Counted from the stretch's first letter, positions 1 through 5,598 are shown. The stretch: DNA of 5,733 nt from Fidelibacterota bacterium (GCA_014381485.1 JACNLN010000073.1:1-5733); one strand, 5' to 3'. Notes: generated by a model from the letters alone, not told the origin. Program-made: numbers and translations.

Positions 1-1006
1 TATCTTGTGGAGCAAAAACTCCTTTTTCTGTAATAATACCTGTGATGTATCGAGCAGGAGTGATATCAAAGGCTGGGTTTTTCGCAGGACTTTCTAATGG
101 AGCAATCCGCCGATTATTCAGTTCCAGAATTTCTTTTTCATCTCTCTCTTCAATTGGGATTCTGTCTCCTGACTCACAATGAAAATCAATGGTAGTAAGT
201 GGAGCAGCAATGTAAAATGGAATATTGTTTTCTTTAGCAATTACAGCCTTTTCGTAAGTCCCGATTTTATTGGCGGCGTCTCCATTTTGGGCGATCCTGT
301 CAGCTCCAGTAATCACGAGATGAATATCCCCTTTTTGCAAGTAGAAGCCCGCAGCATTGTCCGCAATGATAGCGTGAGGAATTCCCTCTTGAGCCAGTTC
401 CCATGCTGTGATTTTAGTCCCCTGAAGACGCGGTCGGGTTTCATCTACAAAAACGAAAACATTTTTTCCTTCATAATGAGCCATTCGAATTGGTGCCAGA
501 GCTGTTCCCCAGTCAACCGTAGCCAAAGCACCGGCATTACAATGAGTTAAAATACCATTGCCACTTTTGATGAGTCTGTTTCCCAGTTCTCCAATTTTCT
601 TGCATGCTTGTACGCTTAAGTCGGCATATTCTTCAGCGGCATCTTTTGCCACTTTCTTTATCTGGGATAGATCTTTTTCCGACGAGACCTGATCGTAGAC
701 AAAATTCAAACCGTGAGCCAGGTCGTGAGCGGTGGGTCGTGTTTCGAACAGGTACGTTTTTACCATATTGATTTTATCCAGATCGATTTCATCGAGCTGG
801 TTTATCGCCTGGGCTAATCCGTATGCTCCCATAGCCCCGATGGCTGGAGCACCCCGGATGATCATAGTTTTAATGGAGTTTGCCACGTCATGGTAATTGT
901 TCAGGGAAACAATTTCGAACTTTTCTGGTAAAAGAAGCTGATTGATGGTATGAATAATGCCTTCCTCCATCCAAACTGTTTTGTAGGATTTATTGTTAAT
1001 ATTCAT
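1..1006 (-). CDS. mtnA: S-methyl-5-thioribose-1-phosphate isomerase, C-terminus cut by the window edge
   Basis: This enzyme converts 5-methylthioribose-1-phosphate to 5-methylthioribulose-1-phosphate in the cytosolic methionine salvage pathway. Some homologues also act in 5'-deoxyadenosine salvage. The frame is open from the ATG at 1006 to the left edge, giving 335 codons without a stop. Family members are usually about 345-375 residues, so probably only a short tail is missing. Visible hallmarks are the substrate-loop RGAPAIG at residues 51-57, ETRPT with R90, the catalytic cysteine in THCNAG (C156), ATVDWGTALAPIR just after it, the catalytic acid in TGADRIA (D236), and GDAANKIGTY at 242-251. 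The Cys/Asp pair and RGAP loop separate it from the related eIF2B-type subunits, which lack this catalytic set. A GAGGA site lies 9 bases before the ATG. It is divergent from nfeD, separated by about 1 kb of repeats. Identification is by recognised motifs; the exact C-terminus is not visible. Confidence 0.96.
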   Translation of the reverse strand, partial: MNINNKSYKTVWMEEGIIHTINQLLLPEKFEIVSLNNYHDVANSIKTMIIRGAPAIGAMGAYGLAQAINQLDEIDLDKINMVKTYLFETRPTAHDLAHGLNFVYDQVSSEKDLSQIKKVAKDAAEEYADLSVQACKKIGELGNRLIKSGNGILTHCNAGALATVDWGTALAPIRMAHYEGKNVFVFVDETRPRLQGTKITAWELAQEGIPHAIIADNAAGFYLQKGDIHLVITGADRIAQNGDAANKIGTYEKAVIAKENNIPFYIAAPLTTIDFHCESGDRIPIEERDEKEILELNNRRIAPLESPAKNPAFDITPARYITGIITEKGVFAPQD

Positions 1007-1028
1007 GGTTATAATTCCTCAAAGGTCA

Positions 1029-1072
1029 AATCTAATTTGCTTGAATGTAGCCTATCAATAAGAAAAGAGCAA
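1029..1072 (-). promoter_or_regulatory. Candidate sigma70-type promoter(s) for mtnA
   Basis: Two overlapping candidates read leftward into mtnA. One is TTGATA (1053-1058) with an 18-base spacer and TAGATT (1029-1034). The other is TTGCTC (1067-1072) with a 17-base spacer and TACATT (1044-1049). Either would give a leader of a few tens of bases, too short for a SAM-type riboswitch, and none is seen. Each matches consensus only partly, so this is a positional guess. Confidence 0.35.
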
Positions 1073-1091
1073 CGATCGAAATTAGTTCTTT

Positions 1092-1169
1092 TAACCTAAA
1101 TAATCCATCGCCAAAGGCTGAGTATGAGTAATTTAGAACAATAACGGAAGATAAATAGATCTTGCTGTC
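1092..1169 (+). repeat. 78-bp direct repeat, copy 1
   Basis: This aligns without gaps to 1850-1927, with 66 of 78 bases identical by hand count (about 85%). The best conserved part is the shared stretch AAAGGCTGAGTATGAGTAA. Similarity fades after CTTGCTG, although both copies carry TCGGGG shortly after. In one frame both copies read NLNNPS(P/A)KAEYE followed by a stop, but the frame is not open upstream of copy 2, so a coding origin is not supported. Confidence 0.85.
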
Positions 1170-1186
1170 TTTATCGGGGTTTAAAA

Positions 1187-1224
1187 CGGAATTCAGGCTT
1201 TAGCCCGGAATTTAGGCTTGTGCC
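1187..1224 (+). repeat. Tandem duplication of a 19-bp unit
   Basis: Two adjacent 19-base units, CGGAATTCAGGCTTTAGCC and CGGAATTTAGGCTTGTGCC, match at 16 of 19 positions. The pair is bounded by TTTAAAA (1180-1186) on the left and TTTTAAAA (1225-1232) on the right, which are inverted relative to each other. The first unit contains the small inverted repeat GGCT-TT-AGCC. The function is unknown. Confidence 0.75.
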
Positions 1225-1340
1225 TTTTAAAAATAGAAATCTGATAACTCAACTATTTTATAAAGCTTCCTTGTGGAATGAAAACGTGACAAGTATTCAC
1301 GTAGGAATTCTCTGAAGGAGTCCAATGTGACCTGCGGAGC

Positions 1341-1373
1341 AAGTATCAAGTAAAAAGTAATAAGTAAGTAGTA
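1341..1373 (+). repeat. AAGTA-rich degenerate tandem tract
   Basis: The tract runs aagta-tc-aagta-aa-aagta-at-aagta-agta-gta, a string of AAGTA words spaced about seven bases apart. It sits just upstream of mosaic repeat copy A. No coding or regulatory role can be read from it. Confidence 0.6.
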
Positions 1374-1374
1374 G

Positions 1375-1666
1375 GGAATCTATGTTTACTCTGTGGAATA
1401 GGTCTCTTCCGTCAAAAGCCGGATAAATTTGTGTGGGTGAGATCGCGTGCAGTAATCACCCTCACCTTTACCCTCGAGGGAGAGGAGACCTACAAAGACA
1501 ACGATTATCAGAAAGCATGTAAGATTAACCGTTCGGCTGAGCTCACGCTGATGCCTTCTCCCCCTTGAGAGTTGAAAATCCCGATTCTTTCGGGAGGGGA
1601 GAAAAAAAGAGGGGGTGATTAAGGGCATTTAGACGAGGAAAGTTCTTCTGATTTAACCAATTGTCT
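1375..1666 (+). repeat. Mosaic dispersed repeat, copy A
   Basis: This composite shares a series of modules with 3515-3866. They include ATTTGTGTGGGT (1427-1438), AGTAATCACCCTCACCTT (1451-1468), GAGAGGAGA, ACAACGATTATC, the 63-bp hairpin core (1555-1617), GGCATTTAG, and GAGGAAAGTT ending near CCAATTGTCT. Its left part holds GGAATCTATGTTTA and CTGTGGAATA, and the unit TTCCGTCAAAAGCCGGATA, which recurs twice near 5555-5598. There is no transposase and no obvious outer terminal inverted repeats. It is a non-autonomous or structural repeat whose outer limits are approximate. Confidence 0.8.
1555..1617 (+). repeat. 63-bp hairpin core of the mosaic repeat, copy A
   Basis: This stretch is identical base for base to 3756-3818. 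It can fold as nested stems: an outer TCTCCCC (1557-1563) with GGGGAGA (1596-1602), and an inner CCCGA (1580-1584) with TCGGG (1590-1594) around a TTCTT loop. A 16-base unpaired segment lies on the left side only. A competing pairing joins CCCCCT (1560-1565) to AGGGGG (1610-1615). On the minus strand the inner stem is followed by ATTTTC, but that is too short a T-run for a convincing terminator. Confidence 0.85.
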
Positions 1667-1849
1667 GCAGTTTTTGCAATATTAAGGATTTGAGTCGAGA
1701 ATCAATAATAATCACCATTTCTCATCACCACCCAGTAAACCTGTCTGGTCAAGATTTGATGGCTTGTTCACTAAGAATTGTCTGAAGATAATGGAAAATG
1801 TTCGGCCAAAACGTTTTATTCTGAAAAACATTTAGGACAGGCACTAAGT

Positions 1850-1927
1850 TAACCTGAATAATCCATCAGCAAAGGCTGAGTATGAGTAAATTAAAATAAT
1901 AACGGAAAATAAAGGTGTCTTGCTGAC
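1850..1927 (+). repeat. 78-bp direct repeat, copy 2
   Basis: This is the partner of 1092-1169, in the same orientation and 758 bp further on. It lies about 135 bp upstream of the nfeD start. Together the two copies bracket the 19-bp tandem unit, the AAGTA tract and mosaic repeat copy A. Confidence 0.85.
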
Positions 1928-1978
1928 CTAGATTTTTTCGGGGAATTAATAAAGGTAACAATAACCACCTCAGGATTA

Positions 1979-2007
1979 TTGAGAAAAATTTTTAGTCTTG
2001 TTAATGT
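1979..2007 (+). promoter_or_regulatory. Weak candidate promoter for nfeD
   Basis: TTGAGA (1979-1984) is followed after 17 bases by TAATGT (2002-2007). The surrounding DNA is AT-rich with an A/T tract inside the spacer. The -10 match is poor, so the true start site may lie elsewhere between 1928 and 2050. Confidence 0.3.
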
Positions 2008-2052
2008 AAATTTTCCTTGATAAGTATCTTTTCAACCTGTACAATATTGGTA

Positions 2053-2057
2053 GAGGA
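2053..2057 (+). promoter_or_regulatory. Ribosome binding site that fixes the nfeD start
   Basis: GAGGA lies 4 bases before the ATG at 2062. The in-frame ATG at 2017 has no comparable site and would add 15 residues ahead of the signal peptide, so 2062 is preferred. Confidence 0.8.
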
Positions 2058-2061
2058 TACT

Positions 2062-3480
2062 ATGAAAGTAAAGCGATTATTACTTTTAATTCTTACACTT
2101 TTCTTCGTCGGTCCAGTTTTTGTTAAGGCTCAGTCCGGTGATTTTAAAAATCCCCGGAAGGAGATTCTGGAAAAATTGGAGGAACATGCGGAGCGAATTG
2201 CAGGAAAATACAAGACGGAAGTTCTCCCTGATACCTTAGAAAAAAAACCTGCTCCACTCGTTCATGTTATCACTATCAATGGGGTTATCAGTCCAGTTTC
2301 AGCGGAATTCATTCTGAAGTCCATTCAAAAAGCTGAGAATGTAAGTGCTCAATGCCTAATCATTCAACTTGATACACCCGGTGGATTAATGGAAGCTATG
2401 CGGGACATCGTCAAGGGGATACTGGGAGCAGATGTTCCTGTGGTTGTTTATGTGTCTCCTTCTGGTGCCAGATCTGCTTCTGCAGGAGTTTTTATAACCC
2501 TGGCGGCTCACGTGGCTGCTATGACTCCGGGCACGAATATCGGATCAGCTCATCCCGTGACAATAGGGGGATTACCTGGTGGGGTCAGTGATACCAGCAG
2601 CGCTATGATGGACAAGATCACCAACGATGCCATAGCATATATTCAATCCATTGCTGAAAAACGCGGCAGGAATACCGATTGGGCTAAAGAAGCCGTTCTG
2701 AAAAGTGTCTCCATCACAGCCCATGAGGCGCTGGAAAAGGGAGTTATCGATACGGTCGTATCCTCCCTTTCTGAACTGATAAAATTCGTAGATGGAAAAG
2801 AAGTGGAGGTGCTGTCTGGAAAGGTAGTGATAGCCACGGAAGGTGCTGAGATTAAAAACATTGAAATGGGCCTGCGCTATCGTATCCTGGATAAAATTGC
2901 GGATCCTAATGTAGCTTATCTTTTACTTCTCATAGGATTTTACGGGATTATTTTTGAACTTTCCAATCCAGGTGCCATCTTCCCCGGTGTGCTGGGAGCC
3001 ATATCTCTGATACTGGCATTTTATGCGTTTCAGATGCTTCCCGTAAGCTATGCGGGTCTGGCGTTGATGTTTCTGAGTGTGATACTCTTCATCCTTGAGG
3101 TGAATATTGCCAGTTATGGACTTTTGAGTATCGGTGGCGTTATATCCCTTTTGCTGGGTTCTTTGATGCTGTTCGAAAGCGCTGATCCCCTGATGCGGGT
3201 TTCCTGGAAAGTGATTATTCCAGCAGTCATCTTCACGGCACTGTTTTTCCTTTTCGCCATTGGATTTGCTATCAAGGCGCAACGACGAACTGCTGTTACT
3301 GGTACATCCGGTATGGTTGGGTTGACGGGCATCAGTCGTACTGAGATCGATCCAGAGGGTCAGGTGATTGTTCGGGGTGAAATATGGAGAGCTGTTAGTG
3401 ATGAAAAAATTCCCGCAGGTTCCAAAATTAAGGTCACAGGGATCAAGGGGATGGTGTTGACGGTAATGTTGGAGGAATAA
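2062..3480 (+). CDS. nfeD: NfeD-family membrane-bound serine protease (full-length, ClpP-like + NfeD domains)
   Basis: This 472-residue protein has full-length NfeD architecture (STOPP, stomatin operon partner protein). Residues 1-23 form a signal peptide: KVKR, a hydrophobic stretch, and cleavage after VKA. Residues about 66-240 form a ClpP/SppA-like protease domain with QLDTPGG (102-108) and ARSASAGVFI, where S140 is the probable nucleophile. K185 in MDKITNDAIAYIQ matches the catalytic lysine of P. horikoshii PH1510 (known Ser/Lys dyad). Residues about 285-405 hold four or five membrane segments, including FELSNPGAIFPGV. Residues about 410-472 form the C-terminal NfeD beta-barrel (OB-like) domain ending VTGIKGMVLTVMLEE. 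The protease part should lie outside the cytoplasmic membrane. PH1510 cleaves a stomatin homologue, and a slipin gene follows here, after an unusually long repeat-filled gap of 480 bp. The upstream ATG at 2017 lacks a ribosome site. The family call is firm; the substrate is inferred from homologues. Confidence 0.95.
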   Translation: MKVKRLLLLILTLFFVGPVFVKAQSGDFKNPRKEILEKLEEHAERIAGKYKTEVLPDTLEKKPAPLVHVITINGVISPVSAEFILKSIQKAENVSAQCLIIQLDTPGGLMEAMRDIVKGILGADVPVVVYVSPSGARSASAGVFITLAAHVAAMTPGTNIGSAHPVTIGGLPGGVSDTSSAMMDKITNDAIAYIQSIAEKRGRNTDWAKEAVLKSVSITAHEALEKGVIDTVVSSLSELIKFVDGKEVEVLSGKVVIATEGAEIKNIEMGLRYRILDKIADPNVAYLLLLIGFYGIIFELSNPGAIFPGVLGAISLILAFYAFQMLPVSYAGLALMFLSVILFILEVNIASYGLLSIGGVISLLLGSLMLFESADPLMRVSWKVIIPAVIFTALFFLFAIGFAIKAQRRTAVTGTSGMVGLTGISRTEIDPEGQVIVRGEIWRAVSDEKIPAGSKIKVTGIKGMVLTVMLEE

Positions 3481-3559
3481 AATTTGGTAATTCATCGTTC
3501 AGTCAAAAACCTATCAAGTTTGTGTGTGGTCGAGCACAGTAATCACCCTCACCTTCACC

Positions 3560-3648
3560 CTGTGGAATAGGAATCAATGTTTATCAACTCACATAACCCA
3601 TTTACAATTTTTTCGATTTATGTGGACAATTCAGCATTTATTCCACAG
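3560..3648. repeat. Segment bounded by 10-bp inverted repeats
   Basis: CTGTGGAATA (3560-3569) is matched by its exact complement TATTCCACAG (3639-3648). The segment sits where copy A has no counterpart. ACCCT occurs immediately before GTGGAATA (3557-3561) and again at 3654-3658, which could be a 5-bp target duplication. However, the right-hand repeat would then be seven bases short of the junction. It could be a tiny non-autonomous insertion or a rearranged repeat module. Confidence 0.45.
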
Positions 3649-3755
3649 AGTAAACCCTCTTCCGCCAGACGTAGCTTATGGCTAGACTCCTGTGGAGCTG
3701 GCAGAGAGAGGAGATTTATAAAGGCAACGATTATCCGAGAGTATACAAGTTTAAT

Positions 3756-3818
3756 CTTCTCCCCCTTGAGAGTTGAAAATCCCGATTCTTTCGGGAGGGG
3801 AGAAAAAAAGAGGGGGTG
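3756..3818 (+). repeat. 63-bp hairpin core of the mosaic repeat, copy B
   Basis: This is identical over all 63 bases to 1555-1617 and has the same nested stems: TCTCCCC 3758-3764 with GGGGAGA 3797-3803, and CCCGA 3781-3785 with TCGGG 3791-3795. It lies in the nfeD-slipin spacer about 50 bp upstream of the slipin promoter, in the same orientation relative to transcription as copy A is to nfeD. Confidence 0.85.
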
Positions 3819-3870
3819 TATAGAGGCATTTAGGTGAGGAAAGTTTTCCGATGTTGCCAATTGTCTTAAC

Positions 3871-3899
3871 TTGTTGCATGGACTTGCTATATATATAAT
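3871..3899 (+). promoter_or_regulatory. Sigma70-type promoter for the slipin-PEBP unit
   Basis: TTGTTG (3871-3876) is followed after exactly 17 bases by a perfect TATAAT (3894-3899) inside an alternating TA run. Transcription would start near 3906, giving a leader of about 55 bases before the slipin ATG. This is the best promoter match in the window, and it means the slipin gene need not depend on read-through from nfeD. Confidence 0.7.
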
Positions 3900-3960
3900 A
3901 TTTTAACATGAAAAGAAACAGGTGGATATTTCATAATCATCAAACATAAAGAGGTTTATT

Positions 3961-4770
3961 ATGGAAACAATATTATCAACCAGCGTGATTGTCCTTTTAG
4001 TCATTATGGTGCTTGCTGCTGCCATCCGTATATTGCGCGAGTACGAGAGGGGTGTGGTCTTTCGTTTGGGAAGGTTGGCTCATGGTTTTGGAGCACGAGA
4101 TGGCATGGCAACGGGACCCGGGCTTATTTTCTTAATCCCTATCATCGATCGGATGGTTCGAGTGAGTCTGAGAACCGTTGTTCTTGATGTCCCCCCTCAG
4201 GACGTTATTACCCGGGACAATGTATCGCTCAAAGTCAACGCGGTTATTTTCTTTCGTGTAATGGATGCTTCAAAAGCGATTCTGGCAGTGGAGGATTATC
4301 ATTTTGCTATTACCCAGATTGCACAAACCAGCCTGCGAAGTATCCTGGGACAGGCAGAGCTGGATGAACTTCTGGCGGAACGGGATAAGATTAATCAACA
4401 ATTGCAGCAAATCATTGATGAACAAACGGATCCATGGGGAATTAAGGTCTCTAATGTGGAAGTCAAACACGTAGACTTACCCGTAGAAATGCAGCGAGCG
4501 ATTGCCAAACAGGCGGAAGCGGAACGGGAAAGGAGAGCCAAGGTTATTCACTCGGAAGGTGAGTATCAGGCTGCGGATAAGCTTGCTCAGGCTGCCAAGA
4601 TTTTATCTAAGGATCGGAGGGCTATCCAGCTCCGTTTCCTACAGACGCTTACAGAGGTAGCAACAGAGAAAAACTCTACATTGGTCTTTCCTGTGCCGAT
4701 TGATCTGTTTGAACCATTTATCAGGAGAGTAACAGGCAGCAAGAATGAGGAAGATATAACCGAAAAATAA
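3961..4770 (+). CDS. Slipin (stomatin-like SPFH/band-7 membrane protein)
   Basis: This 269-residue protein is of the bacterial/archaeal slipin type, the usual partner of NfeD. Residues about 6-24 form one hydrophobic membrane anchor. EYERGVVFRLGR (27-38) opens the SPFH domain, followed by GPGLIFLIPIID (52-63), RTVVLDVPPQDVITRDNV (71-88), VNAVIFFRV, SLRSILGQAELDELLAERD (124-142), DPWGIKVSNVEVK (157-169) and LPVEMQRAIAKQAEAERERRA (173-193). A helical, coiled-coil-prone C-terminal stretch runs to about 235. NSTLVFPVPIDLF (238-250) lies where archaeal stomatin is cut by its NfeD partner. Slipins form oligomers organising membrane microdomains. About 8 extra residues sit between the FRLGRL and GPG motifs (AHGFGARDGMAT region, 40-51) compared with the common LVGAKGPG form. 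GAGG stands 6 bases before the ATG. The PEBP gene follows by 41 bp. The family is certain; the cleavage relationship is inferred. Confidence 0.95.
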   Translation: METILSTSVIVLLVIMVLAAAIRILREYERGVVFRLGRLAHGFGARDGMATGPGLIFLIPIIDRMVRVSLRTVVLDVPPQDVITRDNVSLKVNAVIFFRVMDASKAILAVEDYHFAITQIAQTSLRSILGQAELDELLAERDKINQQLQQIIDEQTDPWGIKVSNVEVKHVDLPVEMQRAIAKQAEAERERRAKVIHSEGEYQAADKLAQAAKILSKDRRAIQLRFLQTLTEVATEKNSTLVFPVPIDLFEPFIRRVTGSKNEEDITEK

Positions 4771-4811
4771 ATAACATTAACGGCTTTTACATCAAAATGA
4801 GGGTTTAAACA

Positions 4812-5369
4812 ATGATCCGAATAACAGGGTTTATTCTGCTTTTCCTCATATCATTAACCTTGTGTCAAAATGAGGAAAAAGCAAAGACAAAAACAGAAGA
4901 GGAGGTTAAAATAGAGATGAAAATTGAAAGTGCAGCTTTTAAAGAAGGAAGTATGATCCCGGTGAAATATACCTGTGACGGGGATGATATTTCCCCACCT
5001 CTTAATTGGTCAGGTGTTCCAGAAGGTACACAAAGCTTTGCCCTTATCAATGATGATCCCGATGCGCCAGTTGGACTCTGGGTTCATTGGGTTCTTTATA
5101 ACATTCCGGCAGAAATACGAGAGTTACCTGAAGATATCCCAGTGGATAAGAAACTAAAAGATGGATCCAAAAATGGGATCAACAGCTGGAGAAGATATGG
5201 CTATGGCGGTCCCTGTCCGCCGGGTGGAACACACCGGTACTTTTTTAAGCTCTATGCACTGGATTCAGTACTCGATCTGAAACATGGTGCGACGAAAGTA
5301 AAACTTGAAAAAGCTATGGAAGGACATATTCTGGTACAGGCGCAGTTGATGGGGCGGTATAAAAGATAG
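4812..5369 (+). CDS. YbhB/YbcL-family (PEBP, Raf-kinase-inhibitor-like) protein with export signal
   Basis: This 185-residue protein belongs to the phosphatidylethanolamine-binding protein superfamily. Its members bind anionic or phosphate-containing ligands in a conserved pocket, and bacterial roles are mostly undefined. Residues 1-17 are a hydrophobic export signal. C18 in SLTLCQN suggests a lipoprotein, but leucine at -1 is a poor lipobox residue, so ordinary secretion or an uncleaved anchor remain possible. A charged Lys/Glu linker (21-37) precedes the domain. Pocket motifs are CDGDDISPPLNW (55-66), DDPDAP (81-86), VHWVLYNIP (91-99), GYGGPCPPGGTHRY (130-143) and a final GHILVQAQLMGRY. The domain is full length. 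GAGGG lies 8 bases before the ATG. Only 41 bp and no terminator separate it from the slipin gene, so co-transcription is likely. An envelope location would place it on the same side as the NfeD protease domain. Its actual role is unknown. Confidence 0.93.
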   Translation: MIRITGFILLFLISLTLCQNEEKAKTKTEEEVKIEMKIESAAFKEGSMIPVKYTCDGDDISPPLNWSGVPEGTQSFALINDDPDAPVGLWVHWVLYNIPAEIRELPEDIPVDKKLKDGSKNGINSWRRYGYGGPCPPGGTHRYFFKLYALDSVLDLKHGATKVKLEKAMEGHILVQAQLMGRYKR

Positions 5370-5424
5370 GTTATTTGTTTTTCTATCGAATTGTTATATG
5401 GATGATTAATTTTTCAGGTTCTTC

Positions 5425-5458
5425 ACTGACCTGTAGGGCGTCAGTCTGGTGCCTGACG
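5425..5458 (+). other. Two overlapping, mutually exclusive stem-loops after the PEBP gene
   Basis: ACTGAC (5425-5430) can pair with GTCAGT (5440-5445). Alternatively CGTCAG (5439-5444) can pair with CTGACG (5453-5458). The two share a strand and cannot form together. Neither is followed by a T-run, so a rho-independent terminator is not supported. They lie about 55-90 bases past the stop codon and might protect or process the 3' end of the transcript. Confidence 0.4.
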
Positions 5459-5554
5459 GGCCTGACCGATTTGTGTGGGTAAAGAAAGAGTGAGCGAGGA
5501 GAAGTTCAATTTTGCATTCCGGAGCGAGACCTCTAAGAATGATCGTGGAGAACC

Positions 5555-5598
5555 TTTCCGTCAAGGGCTGGACAGGTTTCCGTCAGGAGCCGGATAGG
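5555..5598 (+). repeat. Tandem 22-bp repeat, two units
   Basis: Two adjacent units begin TTTCCGTCA and end GGAYAGG, matching at 18 of 22 positions. All four differences are transitions. A third relative lies at 1406-1427 in mosaic repeat copy A (CTTCCGTCAAAAGCCGGATA). A more diverged TTCCGCCAGACG lies in copy B near 3660. Confidence 0.75.

Larger units (their letters stand above)
1007..2061. other. Gene-free spacer of about 1 kb, rich in dispersed repeats
   Basis: No credible gene was found between the divergent mtnA and nfeD starts. The one sizeable open frame here (1386-1628, minus) is the translation of a repeat and has no family signature. The stretch holds, in order, the mtnA promoter candidates, the first 78-bp direct repeat (1092-1169), a 19-bp tandem duplication (1187-1224), an AAGTA-rich tract (1341-1373), mosaic repeat copy A (about 1375-1666), and the second 78-bp repeat (1850-1927). 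Between about 1667 and 1849 I see nothing recognisable. Confidence 0.7.
3515..3866 (+). repeat. Mosaic dispersed repeat, copy B
   Basis: This is the partner of 1375-1666. Shared modules in order are AAGTTTGTGTG, CAGTAATCACCCTCACCTT, (insert), GAGAGGAGA, CAACGATTATC, the identical 63-bp core, GGCATTTAG, GAGGAAAGTT and CCAATTGTCT. Between CACCCT (3556-3561) and GAGAGGAGA it carries about 140 bp that are absent from that place in copy A. It ends 5 bases before the -35 box of the slipin promoter. Confidence 0.8.
3481..3960. other. 480-bp repeat-filled spacer between nfeD and the slipin gene
   Basis: No credible gene is present. The overlapping open frames at 3577-3837 (plus) and 3618-3860 (minus) are translations of the repeat. 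The spacer contains mosaic repeat copy B (3515-3866), a short segment bounded by inverted CTGTGGAATA words (3560-3648), and the slipin promoter at its right end. No clear rho-independent terminator follows nfeD, so some read-through into the slipin gene is possible. Confidence 0.7.

Noticed and set aside
179..550. 123-residue open frame on the plus strand
   Set aside because: It lies wholly antisense to mtnA, whose motifs are clear. It has no recognisable domain and is a shadow frame.
1092..1131. Possible remnant of a coding 3' end (NLNNPSPKAEYE-stop), shared with copy 2
   Set aside because: Two of the differences are synonymous, but copy 2 has an in-frame stop just upstream (1845-1847). There is too little sequence to support a pseudogene.
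1555..1617. Hairpin core as a rho-independent terminator
   Set aside because: The plus strand has no T-run after the stem, and the minus strand has only ATTTTC. Neither copy lies directly after a gene on the relevant strand.
1386..1628. 80-residue minus-strand open frame in the first spacer
   Set aside because: It is a translation of mosaic repeat copy A, including the hairpin core. The same kind of frame appears from copy B, and there is no convincing ribosome site or family signature.
2017..2061. Upstream in-frame ATG for nfeD
   Set aside because: It would put 15 residues before a standard signal peptide and lacks a ribosome binding site, whereas the ATG at 2062 has GAGGA 4 bases upstream.
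2923..3495. 190-residue minus-strand open frame
   Set aside because: It is antisense to the membrane and C-terminal domains of nfeD, with low-complexity Gln/His/Ser composition typical of a shadow frame.
3577..3860. Overlapping 86- and 80-residue open frames on both strands in the nfeD-slipin spacer
   Set aside because: Both are translations of mosaic repeat copy B. The peptide similarity to the copy A frame comes from the DNA repeat, not from a gene.
1375..3866. CRISPR array
   Set aside because: The repeats are few, irregularly spaced, mosaic and not separated by uniform spacers. There are no cas genes in the window.
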